DNA from: Taenia hydatigena
Taxonomy: Eukaryota; Platyhelminthes; Cestoda; Cyclophyllidea; Taeniidae
Assembly (NCBI GenBank): GCA_036345935.2
Contig: JADWOT020000006.1
Span: forward strand, 20,848,967-20,912,966
Length of the DNA stretch: 64,000 nucleotides
Direction of reading: 5' to 3'
Shown here: in pieces, positions 49,213 to 62,680 of the stretch
How the letters are laid out: every line of letters begins with the position of its first letter
Numbering within the stretch: position 1 is the stretch's first letter
Made by a program: the position numbers and the translations under genes
Notes under the pieces: generated by a model
The model's database searches: none
What the model was told of the DNA's origin: nothing
What the model saw: only the letters and a program-made list of their open reading frames with translations

Positions 49213-52200
49213 GATAATTTGGTGTGACTTGATCATTAAGCCCTCTTTGTTTTTTAAAAGTTTTGCCTGGACAGTCGATTTAATCAACCATCCCCTAATA
49301 AATTTCTGATAAGGTGCCATACCTTTCTGTTTGTGTCCAAAATTGGGCTCACAGCTCACCACGGCGAGTCTGTCACTGGCCTAATGGACATCTGCAGTCA
49401 CCTGAAGCGCAAAAACCTAGTCACGCCTTATTTTTGTCGTTCCCTTCCGCCCCTTTCTTTCGCCCTTTATTCAATCAAGACGTCTGTGAGATGACTCTTC
49501 GTTGCCGTTGTTGTGTGCCTGTCTTCTGACACCAAGAGGGCACCTTCCATTTGGAACAAGCATAAAACTCCTGCCAATCATGAATGCTAATTGGCAGCTC
49601 TCTCGCCTTCTGTCTAATTACTTGGACAAACGGCAGTAGTTCATGAGCTAACATGTAACGAAGCAAAAAGAATCTGCACTGCTGATCAACGTCAGTTGAT
49701 TTACCACCACTAGGACGACCAAATTCTTAATTTAACACAATATCATCCGGATCCTTTTAGAAAAATCCCGACTTATGCCTCTTAGCTAAGTACCAAGCTC
49801 TTGTCTGTCCGTGATAAAATTCCTTCTTCGCCCAAAGCTTAGACAAAGGGGAGAGAGAAAGAAACACAATGTATTACAATTTATATGATTCAGTCTACAA
49901 GACTTTTTTTCCTGAAAAATGAAACAGAGACACGTACTTGTTTTCATATTTCCTAAGGAAAATTTGCCCTCCTATTTTTTATTCTCTCCTGTAGGCACAC
50001 AAATTGGAGGTCCTTCAGCTTTGCTAGTGAGCTTTCCAGATAAAATTTTCTTTCCTTGTCTCCCCCCGCCCCTTCCCTTTTCTCTACCTATTTTCAAATT
50101 CCAACCGGGAGTAGTAAACAACTGGCCAATATATGAATTGTCTGCCCAAATTATTGGCTCATTTTGTTGTGATAATTTGGCACTTTTCCTTCATACACAA
50201 GGTCTAATCTTGGTAAACCGGCTTCGGATTGTAAAGAATTCGCTTTAGTAGATGGTGTTAAAAAAACTGGAAGGAGTCCTCTAGAAAGTGTCTTCTTTGC
50301 GCATCTCTCTGCTTCTCATAGTAACCTGTGTCCCAATGTCATAAATCAATGATTGGGAAGCTCGATCGCTCAGTTGTTTACCGTGTTAACATAAAAAATT
50401 AGAGCCTAACAAAAACAAGAGAGACGTTATTTAAGCCTTCTACGTCGAGTCGTCGGAGGTTTGATAACTAGACAAGAAAAATTAGACCTCTTTCATACAT
50501 GGATTAGACTCATCACCGTCACTAATATGGCGCTGTGGATCTTCACTGAAAGAAAGTTTTGGTATTAATGACTTCCTTGGACTACTTCGACAAAACTGAC
50601 GAGTCCGCGTACTTAAGCTTTCATTAAAGAGAAGGTCAAATAAGAACAAAATAACTTAATTTGGTAAAACGCACGACTAAATACATGCAATTGTACTAGC
50701 TAAATGGTTGTTTTCATCGGCACTTTATAACTTAGGTCCACAATATTTCCGCTTTGTACTTGAACTTAAATGCTATGACTTCTTGGCTTCAGAGACGATA
50801 ACTCAAGCCAGCTAATAAAAGTCCTAATTACCTTGAGCATTTGCCTAATTACATCGCATCAGAGACAAAATATCTATTCTTTGTTTTAGGCAGACGTGGA
50901 GAGAACATCTGCATAATATCTTTCGGAGGTCAATACCAACCTAGATATGGAGTCTGTCCTCAGTACAATTTGCCTTGCGGGGGCAGGACCAATGATTGGG
51001 GAGGTTGCATCTGCCTTCCATTCTCCACAGGAAAGGCTACGCCACTCCTGATTTACCTCCAAAGAGTACCTGCTAAATTAAGCCTCAAAGGGAGTGCCTT
51101 ACTGATTTTGGCAACACATATCTATTTGATATAACATAGTGAACGATATTCCAAATAAAAAAAATGCATTTTGCATTTTGCTCTCAGCTGCAAATTCATG
51201 TGTGGATAAGTCTAATTGTGCCTTAGTGACGCAGGCTGGATAAATAGCCGGTGAATTAATTTTTAATTACAAATAATTGGGTACTTATACAAAATATTTT
51301 TCCGCATTCAGATAATACCTATGTATCTCAGATTTGTTACAGTACATGTTCATTGTTTTTGAATTACTTTTTCATGAATTCACTTTTTCGCTTAAAATTA
51401 CCAATTTTGACTACTGAATTGTGTAGTGGTCTTATAGACAGAGATAAAGACAGCTAATTAGGTGCTTATGTAAGAGATTTTTCGACAGTTTTGATGCCAC
51501 TGATAAACCTTATGGATGAGAAGGCATAAATCTATAATTTCAAATGGTACTCCTGCATAGATCCAACTTATTTTTCATTAAGTTTGGACAGATTTGACTA
51601 CCAATTGAGGCAACGGCCTTGTTCACCGAGAAATACCATAGAATTGAGCATCAACTCCTCAAAAAATTTCCACATTCATTTCCCGTTCCTTATTGCTCTA
51701 ACTAACCTGTTTTAATTTGTCACGTTTTGCAACACTTTATTTTGATATCTTCTCCTGTTTTGCTACAAAGCGGAAAAAATGACAGTGGCAGGTGAATAGC
51801 ATATGGTAAATGTAACCGAAATCCAAGTTACCGTAGCAACACATTTGACTGCCTTCCAAAGAACACAACTGTCTTTTCATTTAGAAAATTACTCCTTTTA
51901 TGCAGTAAATCTTAAGTTGTTCCCTTCTTTTTTTCGGGGACCTACGTTCGCAGACAAAAATCATTCCATTCCTTGTCGACTCATATGGAGGGAACCAATG
52001 AATCTAGTGGGTTTGCGTGAGCAGCATTGACAGGAAAAAGGTGAGTCACAGATTTTAGTTATTTATTTATTTCCTTCCATTTTCCTCCGTAGTCCTATGA
52101 TAACATGGTGTCTGCAAAACTGACAGCCGCAAATCTTTCCTACACGTCTTCTGACACCTCAAAATCAGGACACATTATTTAAAGACGACAATGGAGACGA

Positions 52201-55200
52201 ACACGCACTGATGACTGGAGTCGACTAATTTGGCAAACAAAGACGTACAAAGGGAGTGGCTTTATTAAGTGCTCATGACACATGTCGATTGTAAAAGGAT
52301 TTAATAACAGACATCAAGAAAGTTGCAGTGGTGCACTCTTTGTAGAGTAGCTGCTTAATGACGTCTAATGCACATTAAATAGGATGATTCAGAGTTGGAG
52401 GGTCGAAGTTTAGCGAAAACAACATTTAGAGTGATTTTTTACCCCTTAATGTAGCTCTGAATTACTGAGGGCCTCGGAAGCAGTGTTTCCTCTCGGCTAA
52501 ACTTGTTGATCAACAATTCACCTGTTATTTAGTGAATTGCTGGGAAAGTTGTTCACTTCTCTGCAGATGATACACCTCGAAGTTTTAAAAGAATACCTTT
52601 TGTCTGAAACTGCATGAACTAGTTAATCAGTTAACTTATGTCAGTGCAATGCAACAAGAGACCTCAAAACAGACCTGTGAGAAGATTTGTCCCTTATGGA
52701 GAGATGAGTGTTGTCCACGTGGAGGGAATGGTTAGAGCTATCAGATTTGTCGGCACAGTGAGCGAGGTTTTATTATGCTGGCATTCAGTTCAAACTTCTG
52801 TTTCTCTGGAGGGAAAAACCTTTCCATGTTTGCTCTATTTTTCTCGCTTGCACCAATTTTGCATTTCCTTCATAATTTCGGAATATTTAACCATAAAAAT
52901 GGGACTTTATTGTCTGCGGAAATGTTAACTCATTTTCACATTAAACTGACATGATCTGCCTTTAATGCCTCTGGGGTGAATGGGGGCTGGGTGCCTCCAG
53001 AAATAATTTTGTGGCTTTATTATAGAATACGGTAATGCGCAACATTTCAAAGGGGATGTGTTTTTAAGCTTTGTAATTTTCTGACTCAAAAAATCTCTCT
53101 CCGTATTTTATAGGAAAAGAGGCAATTCCCCTTCTCTTCATGATTGGTGCGGAAAATAAAAGCTGAAGCCCATTTTGGAGCCATTATGCAGACGTGCGCG
53201 GCAATATTGTGGTTCCTGCTGCAGCTGCTACCACGGGTGCCTGTGATCAGCTACGCAAAACCGCCAATCTTTTGGCCTTTTACGGCATAATTACACCGAA
53301 AAGAGAGGGAAAAGTTGTCCAAAACTCATTAACGATTCTTAATTGTTCCCTTCGAGAGCTAATGCGAGTGTGTGTGCCGCCATCATAAGAACTTGCGAAA
53401 ATTCGGTACTTGGACTCCTTCTTTACGAGCATATAAAAATATCTCGAGATAATCGAAAGTCTTTGCTTGGTTGACACCACTGCATGTGAAAAAGTATCGT
53501 CTAAAGTTAAAAAGAGGTTTCGGATGATGGCTGGTATGCCACTTTAATTTTATGCTTTCAACTACATAAAATAATGAAATGAATAAGCGAAATTACCCAG
53601 AATTTGTCTTTTAAAACTACCAAACAAAGGTTATCTTCTTAGAGGAAAAAATGGCACTCCCTTAAGGTTTATACTCATTTGATCCCTCATCAAGTTGAAT
53701 AAGAGCACCAAAAGTGACAGCTTTTCTGTCTTTTTGCTTCTATTCTTTAATTAATCAACCTCAATGGACAGAAGACAAGCAATGCTATTGACTGTAATTC
53801 AAAACAAAATGGGCTAGAGATCTTGTTGGCAAGCTTTATTTTTGTTAAGGGTCAGCTACCACTGATCAATTGTTGGGCCAGCAGCAAAAAAGATTCTTCT
53901 ATTTTCTAACAACTATCAGGCAAGGGTTGTCACTTTAATCAGTTGGATTGCAGGGAGAGTCTTTCCTTAATTTAACGGAAAAAGGCGCAGTGACTTCGGG
54001 AAGGATATATTGTCCTACCTTGAGCTATAAATGTTCTCTCAATAACTAATAATTAGCTCAAAAGCATATTATGCTTATTTTTTAAATCTTTTGCAGATTA
54101 GGCAAAAGTATCTAGATAGTCATTTAACTTTTTGTAATTTAAGACAAATAAACATCTCGTGAAAATGCTTATATCCATTTTGAGGAGTATGCCTTAAGCT
54201 AGTTCGTGCTTGATTTCACCAACAAGCTGAAGAAGCTATGCAGCCTTTTTTCTTCTCTGAGCTACATTTTGGGAGTGCAAACTTTGCTATTAGCCCTGGA
54301 TGCTTCAGCATATTGCATTGTGGAGGACAAAAGGGGTTATACCAGGAAACTTCAAATTGATTGATAAATACAATTTCCAATTTTATTTTTTACTGGTTAC
54401 CCAAAAGCAAGTAGTCTGTTATCTCCTCTAACCAGCTGGGAAAGCTGGGTTATCAGATAAGCCGCAGTTGTTTTGGCCTATCTCTCTGTCCCGACAAAAC
54501 AGTCACGGTTGTAAGTTTGGCAGCCTAATTAGGCATACACTTGTCCAGGTTTTCCAACCACCATGACTATTAAAGTAAAACTTTTTTGCTCAATGGTAGC
54601 AGATTAATTTTAACTTCTCCTCCTTAACGCCCCACTCGAGGCGCAAAAGAAATGGCGCAGGTAATTGGCAGATAAATCTCACTTCATCCATGGCACAAAT
54701 TTTCTCACATCCCTTTTTTGTTAAGCCAATCCGACAAAAAACAGCAAATATATGTCTACTTTTTAACCCCCAGACTCGTCTAGAATGTTTGACGCTTCTT
54801 CTCAACTTTTGTCTTAAATGATTTCGACTACGTGCCCTTCCCTACCTCAGGCAACTTAACACATGACTACTTTCTTTTTTTGTCATAAAAGAGCCTTAAG
54901 ATGTTTCTCCTTAATTTATCAACTCTCCTAGCTTCTGTGGTACTTACAGGAAGCAGCAGAGGCAATCCCAATGAAACTCTTTAATGATTTGGTCCTTTCT
55001 TTTTCTTTACAGCGCCAAGGTCAAAATGAATAAAAGGGAACCGGAATATAACCACATGAAGTGTAGTTTTAATAAAGCTTTAAAATTGGCGTGTGAGTGG
55101 AAGGAGTTATAGGTTTTCTCGCGTTTGGCGACTCTGTGATACGTGGTGGCGGATCGTACCACCCACAACAAGTTTTACTACATAATTTGGTTCTGGTGGT

Positions 55201-58200
55201 GATTCACTGGGTAGTAAAGTGTTGAGGTGAGGAAGACCATCCAGTCTTGGCGACACCTAAATTAGGTGGAAGGAGCAAAACAGATATCACACCGAATTTG
55301 CATCTGCGTGTAGTGGTGGACTGCTGACAAAGTCATTTGCAATGAATTACCTATTTACTGAAGAAAGGTCCAGAAAATCCCAAAAGACCAACATGACACT
55401 CGTGAATATGAGAAGACCTTTACCCTTGCGATGGGCCGGAAGAGAAGTTTTTGTGACTACCACTTCTTGGTATCAACTACGCGGGACACGGACAGGGTAA
55501 AATAACATGCCCCAGTAAGGAAATTTGGATTTTTGGTTGTTTACTCCTTCGAAAAAAGTCATGCAAACTTATTTAGTGACCTTGAATCCCTTTGAGGTGC
55601 GGTAAATGTGCGTACGTGACCACTGGGGAAAAATTGGAGACACAGGCTGGTTCCGTACTCCCTCTATTTATAGTAGTTTGATCGGCCTTGGCCTTATGTT
55701 GGCCATTAGCAGTTTTGAAGACCACCTCTTAGTAATAATGGTCAATCCGGGGGATCAAGACAAACTAAAGTGTTAAAAATTATGCCAAAGGAAAGGAAAT
55801 CTTTTGGTGAACCGAAGTAGGAGAGGAATAGTTTTGTTAGGATTTCAGCGATTCTCAGAAACTGTCCTGCTTCTGTCTTTCTCTGTGCTTGGAATCTGGC
55901 ACAGAAAGATTCGGGATATTAGCTGTTTCTTTTAAGGATAGTCTGGCCATTAAAGAGCATATACCATCTAAAAATGTTTTACCTTTAACCCCTTCCAATC
56001 CTTAGTTCAAAGCTTATAGAAAGACCTTCCTAGCCCATTTTCCAGTCTAAAAGGAAGCCTTCTTCTCCAAATGTCAGGATAGGAAAAGACATACTAACTT
56101 TAAGGTACACATGTCCAGACTGATTAAGGAGAAGGAGAAAATTTTGTTTTAATAAACACGTTGCAAGGAAGTGGTCTATTAAATATGCCTTAAAAATGGC
56201 AGTTGTTAGGAAATTTCTCTTATAATTTGTTCTGACTCAAGATCCCAGCTTAGTGGTGCTCAATTAGGACGCTGTTGTCATCCATCGGGCATCACTTCGC
56301 GCATAATGAGGTTGTACATCTCTCAAAACAGACTTAAAATATTCGATGCTTTGTTGAATTTCCCAATAGCGCTCCCTAAGCGGCAGCACTATTGTGCGGC
56401 TCCCTTTAATTTTTTCCAGTGGCGAGAAGTTAAAAGCCCGGTTCAAATATCTAGTGATGTCGGTCGCCTATTGAAGACATCTGTTTGAGGAAAACACCCA
56501 ATTGTTTCTTATATAAAATCTTAAAGTCCACTTTAATGGTGAAATAACGCCTTGCTCATGGGCTCTGGAACCATTATGAATAAATTCCTCCAAAATGTCA
56601 CCGAAAATTGATTCAGAGGGACCTCCTGTTACCTACTGAGAGTGTTTTCTCCGTGCAAAAACGTGGAAGGGAAGAGGAAAAAGATAACCATTTTTAAGCA
56701 GTCAGATGTTATCAGGACTGTCAAATTATTTTTCGGACTCGCATGAGCTGTAATCGATGCAGCACCAGTGACGGCCATCAAAAGTTTCCAAATCTACACT
56801 CAAAAACGAGCATATAAAAGAGGGTTCATTCATTTTTCAGGCGAATTTTGTAGGGAACAAAGTTTGGAGTCTACCTCCCTTTTTGTAGCAAACTGGGAGA
56901 GGTCGACTGTGGTGAAAACCTACCAAATGGAACTAATTGACCAAATTTATGTCGTGCCATTGTGAAAGGACAATAAACCACGGCTGCTAGTAGTCTGCTT
57001 CACTGTGTGATATTTAGCAGCACAGCAATATAAATTTCCACAGATTGGTCCTCCTGCCACACTAGTCAGCTTCTGGACATTTCAGTAGCTTAGTAAGTAG
57101 TGCGACTTCTCCTTACCACTTTTGCCTATTGCCTCTTCGGAAAAAAAACTCAAAAATAAAGAATTTCTGCAGTAATCTGATAGTTTGTTCCCGTTGGTCT
57201 TTAGCTGCGCGGGAACTTCAGTCGCCACACGTCGGCCTTCGGACCATGCCGATAGCTTGCCTGGGTTTTAAGTAGTTTGAATACGCTTTCGGGCAAGACA
57301 CGATGCGCTTAATAACTATGCATTAATGTCTGTTATCGTATTTTATGGAAGATTTTAGAAGCCGGCCTTAGCGAGAATTAAAAAAAGGCTTTTCAAAGTC
57401 AAATTGTCAGCTTATTTTGAACACAAGTTATTTTTTACTTATTTACTAAGAAATCAGACCTTAAAATAGTAGGTTTTCGCTATTACTTGTACTCAAATGC
57501 TCTCTTTTTCACGACTCATGATATGTTTGAAAATCCTTGCTGTCCCGAAGAGAATTAATTGAATGGAAAAAAGGGAATTGGGAAATATTACCATAGCACT
57601 TTTACCTCCTTTTTATGAAATCTGCTTTTGTTGTAAAGCATTTATCTTGGTAAAACCACATTCGCCGGTCAGATACTAGCTCTCATTTTATGAACTAGTG
57701 CTCGCCTTTGCAAACGAAAAGGCTGTTGCGATTCCAACCGGGGGAAGTAGAGACAGAACTCGGGGATGGCAGGATTTTTGGTGCCAAAATGGATATGCGC
57801 AGCCAAATCACAGTATCTGAGTGCGCATCTGCAGATTAAAATAATTTCTGCCCCAAAGTGGTTAGCATTATCACGCACTTATAATATCATGGGTGACCTT
57901 TACCCTGCATTGACCAATAAGGGCACTTCTGAGTGTCCCTTAAGAGAGGAATGTGAAGGCTGTGCAAAATTTTGCCGAGAAGAAGCTCAGCATTGCTGAA
58001 ACGCATCACATTATTACCAAATCAGTTTTGACATTATAAAAATTAGGCACTTCAAAAGGATAACTTCTTTCATCTCCTTCTAACAGCTGACAGAAACTTG
58101 AGGAAGGCGAGCTTGGTTTCATTCGTCGTTTGAGCCGAATGTATGAGCTTTTCTACTGAAGCCTAAGGACATCATCAAAAGAATTAACGCTAATGCAGTT

Positions 58201-59653
58201 GTTGATTTAAGCTGGGGCTAGTTAACGCCCAGTCAAAATGTTGTCTCAAATAGGGACCGTTTATTTTTGCTCCCTCAAGAATGGAGAGTAATTAATATAA
58301 AGATACTCCTTTGACACTGGTTAAGATCGAGTCGTGCACCCAGTTTCCCTGACAAAAGAATCAAACCGAGGAGTTCTAATCTAGTACAGAAGAATGCCGC
58401 CATTATTTAAGCAATCTGTCAGAGGAAGAATGTCTCTAATTCCGGATCGTCAATTCATAATCAAAACCGTTCGCTAAGCTTCTAAAGTAAGTAACCTGTT
58501 TGCATTTTGCTTGCTGTTTTCGCCTCCACATCTTGAGTGTACTGCAAGTAAAGGAAAAAGCTTGTGCATGAGAAAGGAATGTATTTAATAGGAAGTGCGC
58601 CTCCAATGTCCCCATCAAATATGCCAAAGGGAAATGCAATGCATATGGGCATTTCCCTTCCACCTTAAAACCTTCCGCAGCTTTGAACACACATTTTATC
58701 CATCAAAAATAGTCTCAAATGGCTTCCTTTGATGCTAGTCATAAAATACACCCAAACGCTGACAGATTGTTTTAATGGGCTTCCTTTTGGTTCCCTCATG
58801 CAGTATTTACGAAGGAACAGTTCCTCTGGCGCAGTTATATCGCTCGACTCCATTGAGGTCATCAGGCGCAGAGCCACCTAAAATAGGATGCTACAAAATT
58901 CTTCTACTTGACAATTTTTTCGTCAGATTTCAAGGGACCGGCCACAAAACTAATGCGATTTTTTTTGAATAAGATCTTTAACAAGTCAAGAGGTTTAATT
59001 GGCGTTTTTAAATTCGCGGTGACAGCTGCTGCACTGGCGATTTTACAAGGACTGAAGACTGCGAAACTGTGATAAGTCGATTGTTTATTTAAAGCTGCAT
59101 TTAGATGACGGGTGCACTCAAAGCTTCGCAATTGTTCTTCCAGCTCTCCGGCATGGCCTCCATGCTATGCAAATAGCCTCTCAGCGCTCCTGCACTTCAC
59201 CAAACGACTTTCTGTCCAAGTACTATGAATCCTTTCGATTCCAAGATTCGGGGTGTCACAGTAGAGTGAAGGGTATTCGCGAAGGACAAATTGCTCGAGC
59301 ACGACCATGGGATCCCCAATATGGGGTCGCGGGATTTCTCCGCATCACTCAGTCCTCTTCGAGTTTTGTTTACTCGATAAATTGATCAACAACACACTAA
59401 CGCAATCTCCAAAAGTCTCTTGTAAGAAGGTTTATTTGAAATAATTTTAATCCGACGAAATAGCTTCTGTACCAGTGAATTTACAAGAACTGAGACCTGC
59501 AAAACACCAACTTTTCTACCCTTAAAAACATTCCTTAAAGAATTGTCTTTTGATGATAACTTTATAAATGGCATGTATATGTATAGATATATTTGAGACC
59601 AACATGAATAATGGTTCCGGTTCCGAGAGCTTCGTAAAACAAAGGAAAGGCGT
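49213..59653. other. Gene-free stretch
   Basis: 10.4 kb with no supported gene. Small perfect or near-perfect stem-loops occur at 52511-52542 (11 bp, one mismatch) and 58627-58659 (11 bp perfect, 11-nt loop). Frames such as 49919-50248 and 50841-51134 lack domain or splice evidence. Confidence 0.5.
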
Positions 59654-59659
59654 TTTATT
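59654..59659 (-). terminator. Candidate poly(A) signal of the LRR-Ig gene
   Basis: AATAAA on the minus strand, about 185 nt downstream of the stop at 59842. Confidence 0.45.
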
Positions 59660-59841
59660 TTGTGCTTATGTCTTGTTTGCTTGCTTGTTTATGTGTGGTG
59701 TTGTTAGGAGGCATTGCAGGTGCACCTTAGGCAGATTCACAGTGTAGTAAGTGGTATTTGGTTGAAAGAGGAGCCGAAATATTTACTGGTATGTACAAGG
59801 CGAAGGGGGAGGAGAAGAAAGGAGGTTAGGATATAATTGTC

Positions 59842-62673
59842 CTAAAATCGAAATTCCTGATTGGGAGCAGATACCTGCTGTTGTTGTTGCTGCAGCTGAC
59901 GTTGTCGTCGTTGCATTGTGAGCATATCGACCAGGATTGCGTTGGTGGTGAGGGTTTGAGCGAGAAGACTGTTGGATTGATTACTGTTCCCATTACCGGT
60001 AGCTGCAGCAGCTGCCGCAGCTGTTGCAGGATCAAGGAAGTGGGCTTGTGGGTAGACAATAGGCACTCCACCCACTGTTCCAAATTGGCTGGTCTTTGAA
60101 GGTGGGGATGGTGGCGGCGGATCCGGTGGAAGGGGAGGCAGTGGTGTGGCTGCCATGTGATTCGATGGAAGGTCGTAAGTTGGGCATTCCGAGTAGACAC
60201 TACTTGTTCGCGCCTCAGGACCACGCCTTGCATCTGCCCACTCCGTCTTTACCATCAGATGTCGTTTCTCTGTCGCCAAATCACAAGACTGATTTCCGAT
60301 TGCCTCCAGAGGACCTTGAATTGGATGCTGCGGGCTGGATTCAAGCACCTGATAATCTGGAAATTTCGGTAATCCTGTGCTTGTCACTAGTGGATAGACC
60401 GTCTTCGAGGGGCTCTTTGGATACTGCTGTCGGTGACGCATGTATAATAGGATGTAGCCCATGAGAAAGAGCAATATTGTTGCTGTGAATGTTCCCACAA
60501 CTGCTCCTATCAGTTCGAGGATTGTAAATTTCTTCTATAACATCAGAAAATGCTCAACTTTTACTCTCTATTCTACAGGTCCGCATGCAATGACAAGCTA
60601 AACTGGAACAAAGTGGGGCGCGTTTACAAACAGTGTTGCGACCCATGTTTTCCATGCTTTTTCGCCCAATACTGTGCTTTTCAAATGATTCACACCTCAT
60701 TTTTACATAGTCAGTCATTTTTTGTGTGTGTGCGTTTATTTTTTGATGCAAGTCAAAAATGCAATGACTACTAATTTGTAAAGCAGTTTGAGTTACACCA
60801 TGAGTCAGCTAGCGAGGTTGCTTTAACTACTAATAAACATTGGATTTAGAAGCATTTGAAACACAAAGAGCAAATTTCATTTTATCTTATTTTCCTACAT
60901 TATTACTTTAAAGTTCTGGGGAAGTTTGTGGTTGACTTCTAAACTTATGGGTGGAAGTAATGAGTTCGCCTAAGGCCTGAACCCAATTAAACTGTCAACA
61001 GGTTTCATGACTCATGACGGGCAACTATGAATGCTTGGCAGTGTTTATTCAGTTCCAGAGGTCTCTGCTCTGAATGATGTTCAAATTTTGGTTTGTGAAC
61101 CAATAATCGGACGAGGGGCAAACTGTCATCCAATGACATTGGCACTGATTAAATGGTCGAGCTAGATAAAACCAAAATGAAGGAAAATGGCACTTATAAA
61201 TAAAATAAACAGTTCGAGATGTATGATTTGTTTCTTTTTCGAAAAAATTTACGGCTGTTTATTTATTCCTTACATGCAATCCACCAGAAAGCAGTTGGCT
61301 CATGTTTGTGAAAAACAAGAACTCACCATGAAAAAGAATTCATCAAGGCGATCCGACTGGAACTGGCCTTTATCACTATTAGGATATTTTGAATCGCCAG
61401 ACGAAGGTTCCACAGGATTACGATGGTTGGAAGTTTGAGAAGATGGCAGAGGCGATGGTATTGATGGAGCAGGCCACCGTAGCGACAAATCAGCGCTCGT
61501 GTTGCCGTATGTGTCCATTCCGAGGCAGGTAAAGAGTTCTCCTGCATCTCCCGCCTCAATGTTGGAATTCTTGGCAAGTAGGGAATGAGAAATCGACACT
61601 TCCACAACCCCCGGAGCTACCTGTCTTAATCCGGACAAACGAGTTGGTTTACCACCACGACGGTCTCGTCGAAACCACGCCAGTTGCATTTCCGGTGACC
61701 CTTGAGCCGCACATTTGATGAGCACGAGTCCAGTCATATTGAAAGTCTCAGAGTGACCGACTCTGAGATCGCTGAAATCCACCTCTAGCGCTCGCATTTG
61801 TGGAGGACCACAGAAAAAGTCGCTCGTAGTGAGTGATACAATCTGTTTTCCATGTAGACGATTTGGAGACTCACAAACAGGATGATCGTCGTCTGGCACA
61901 TTTAGTAAGCGATCATTGTTGATTCTTGGGAATGCATCATCGCCATCAGCCCGTCGTTTACGCTGGAGGATCCGACTCAACCACATGAGTTTGCAGTCAC
62001 AGATAAAGGGGTTTCTGGCCAGGGAGAGGAATGAGAGATTTCGAAACGAGGGCTCAAATCGAGCATCGAGAGTGGTGAGACTGTTGGAGGTGAGACGCAG
62101 GGTTGTGAGGCTTCTCGAGCGTAGGAGTGGTCGAAACACCTCGTAGGAAAGACTTCGAAGGCCACAGTTTTGCATAGATAGGGAGGAAACAGTAAGATTT
62201 TCAAAAGCTTCTGAATCCAGAGTTAAACCCTGATTATCGTCAAGTCGAAGAAGGTGTAGACGCAAGCCTGAGAAGGTGTGACCTTGTATTCGAGACAACG
62301 AGTTCTTTGACAAGTCTAGTTTTGTAAGGCTACTCAACTCACTGAAAGTTCCTGCCTCAATTGCACGCAGACCGCAATGCATAATGGTCAGTTCTTGGAT
62401 GTTAACACCGGGCAGGGTGTAGGAGGATATGTTTTGTCGGGAGAGGAATTGGCTGTCAAAACGCTGACTGACAATAATAATCTTTTTGATGCCTTTAGGC
62501 AGGTTGTTCGGCAACATGTACAACAGATCTGCTTCTTGGCAGGATATGGATCCGTAGGTACAGCCTTCACAAATTCGACAAACCTCATCTGCTGTTATTT
62601 CTCTACCTCGAACATCAAGTAACAATACAATGAGATAGAGGAGTGAGTTCAGTATGAAACAGTACCACTCCAT
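59842..62673 (-). CDS. LRR-Ig single-pass membrane receptor (Kekkon/LIG type)
   Basis: Exon 1 is 62673-61327 and exon 2 is 60534-59842; the donor is GTGAG, the acceptor GTTATAG, phase 0, total 679 residues. A signal peptide covers 1-24. A Cys-rich LRR N-cap is at 32-60 (CRICEGCTYGSISC), followed by about five leucine-rich repeats at 65-220 (SLTKLDLSKNSLSRI, SLTTLRLTSNSLTTL). The LRR C-cap is at 221-288 (NPFICDCKLMWL, closing Cys267 and Cys288). One Ig-like domain spans about 293-400 (Cys321, Trp333, Cys383). The transmembrane helix is at about 453-480 (AVVGTFTATILLFLMGYILL). The cytoplasmic tail has Pro-rich, poly-Ala and poly-Gln runs and ends in EFRF. The domain order matches the LIG group of adhesion and signalling receptors; the exact orthologue and ligand are unknown. 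Confidence 0.88.
61328..61330 (-). other. End of LRR-Ig exon 1 before the 0.79-kb intron
   Basis: Exon 1 ends ...DEFFFM followed by GTGAGTTC. The intron at 61326-60535 splits extracellular from transmembrane coding sequence, so skipping or reading into it would give a secreted form. The intron frame ends after VSSCFSQT. Confidence 0.5.
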
Positions 62674-62678
62674 TATGC

Positions 62679-62680
62679 CT
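62679..62680 (-). promoter_or_regulatory. 3' splice acceptor just upstream of the LRR-Ig start
   Basis: CCCCTTTTCCACTTTGTAG ends 5 nt before the ATG at 62673. This resembles the arrangement at the SIRT7 and RILP-like starts. Confidence 0.45.

Noticed and set aside
50596..50640. CTGACGAGTCC, resembling a hammerhead ribozyme core
   Set aside because: No matching stem II (GGAC) followed by GAAA and no stem I/III pairing around it.
59881..60464. Plus-strand frames opposite the LRR-Ig exon 2
   Set aside because: Shadows of the real minus-strand coding exon.
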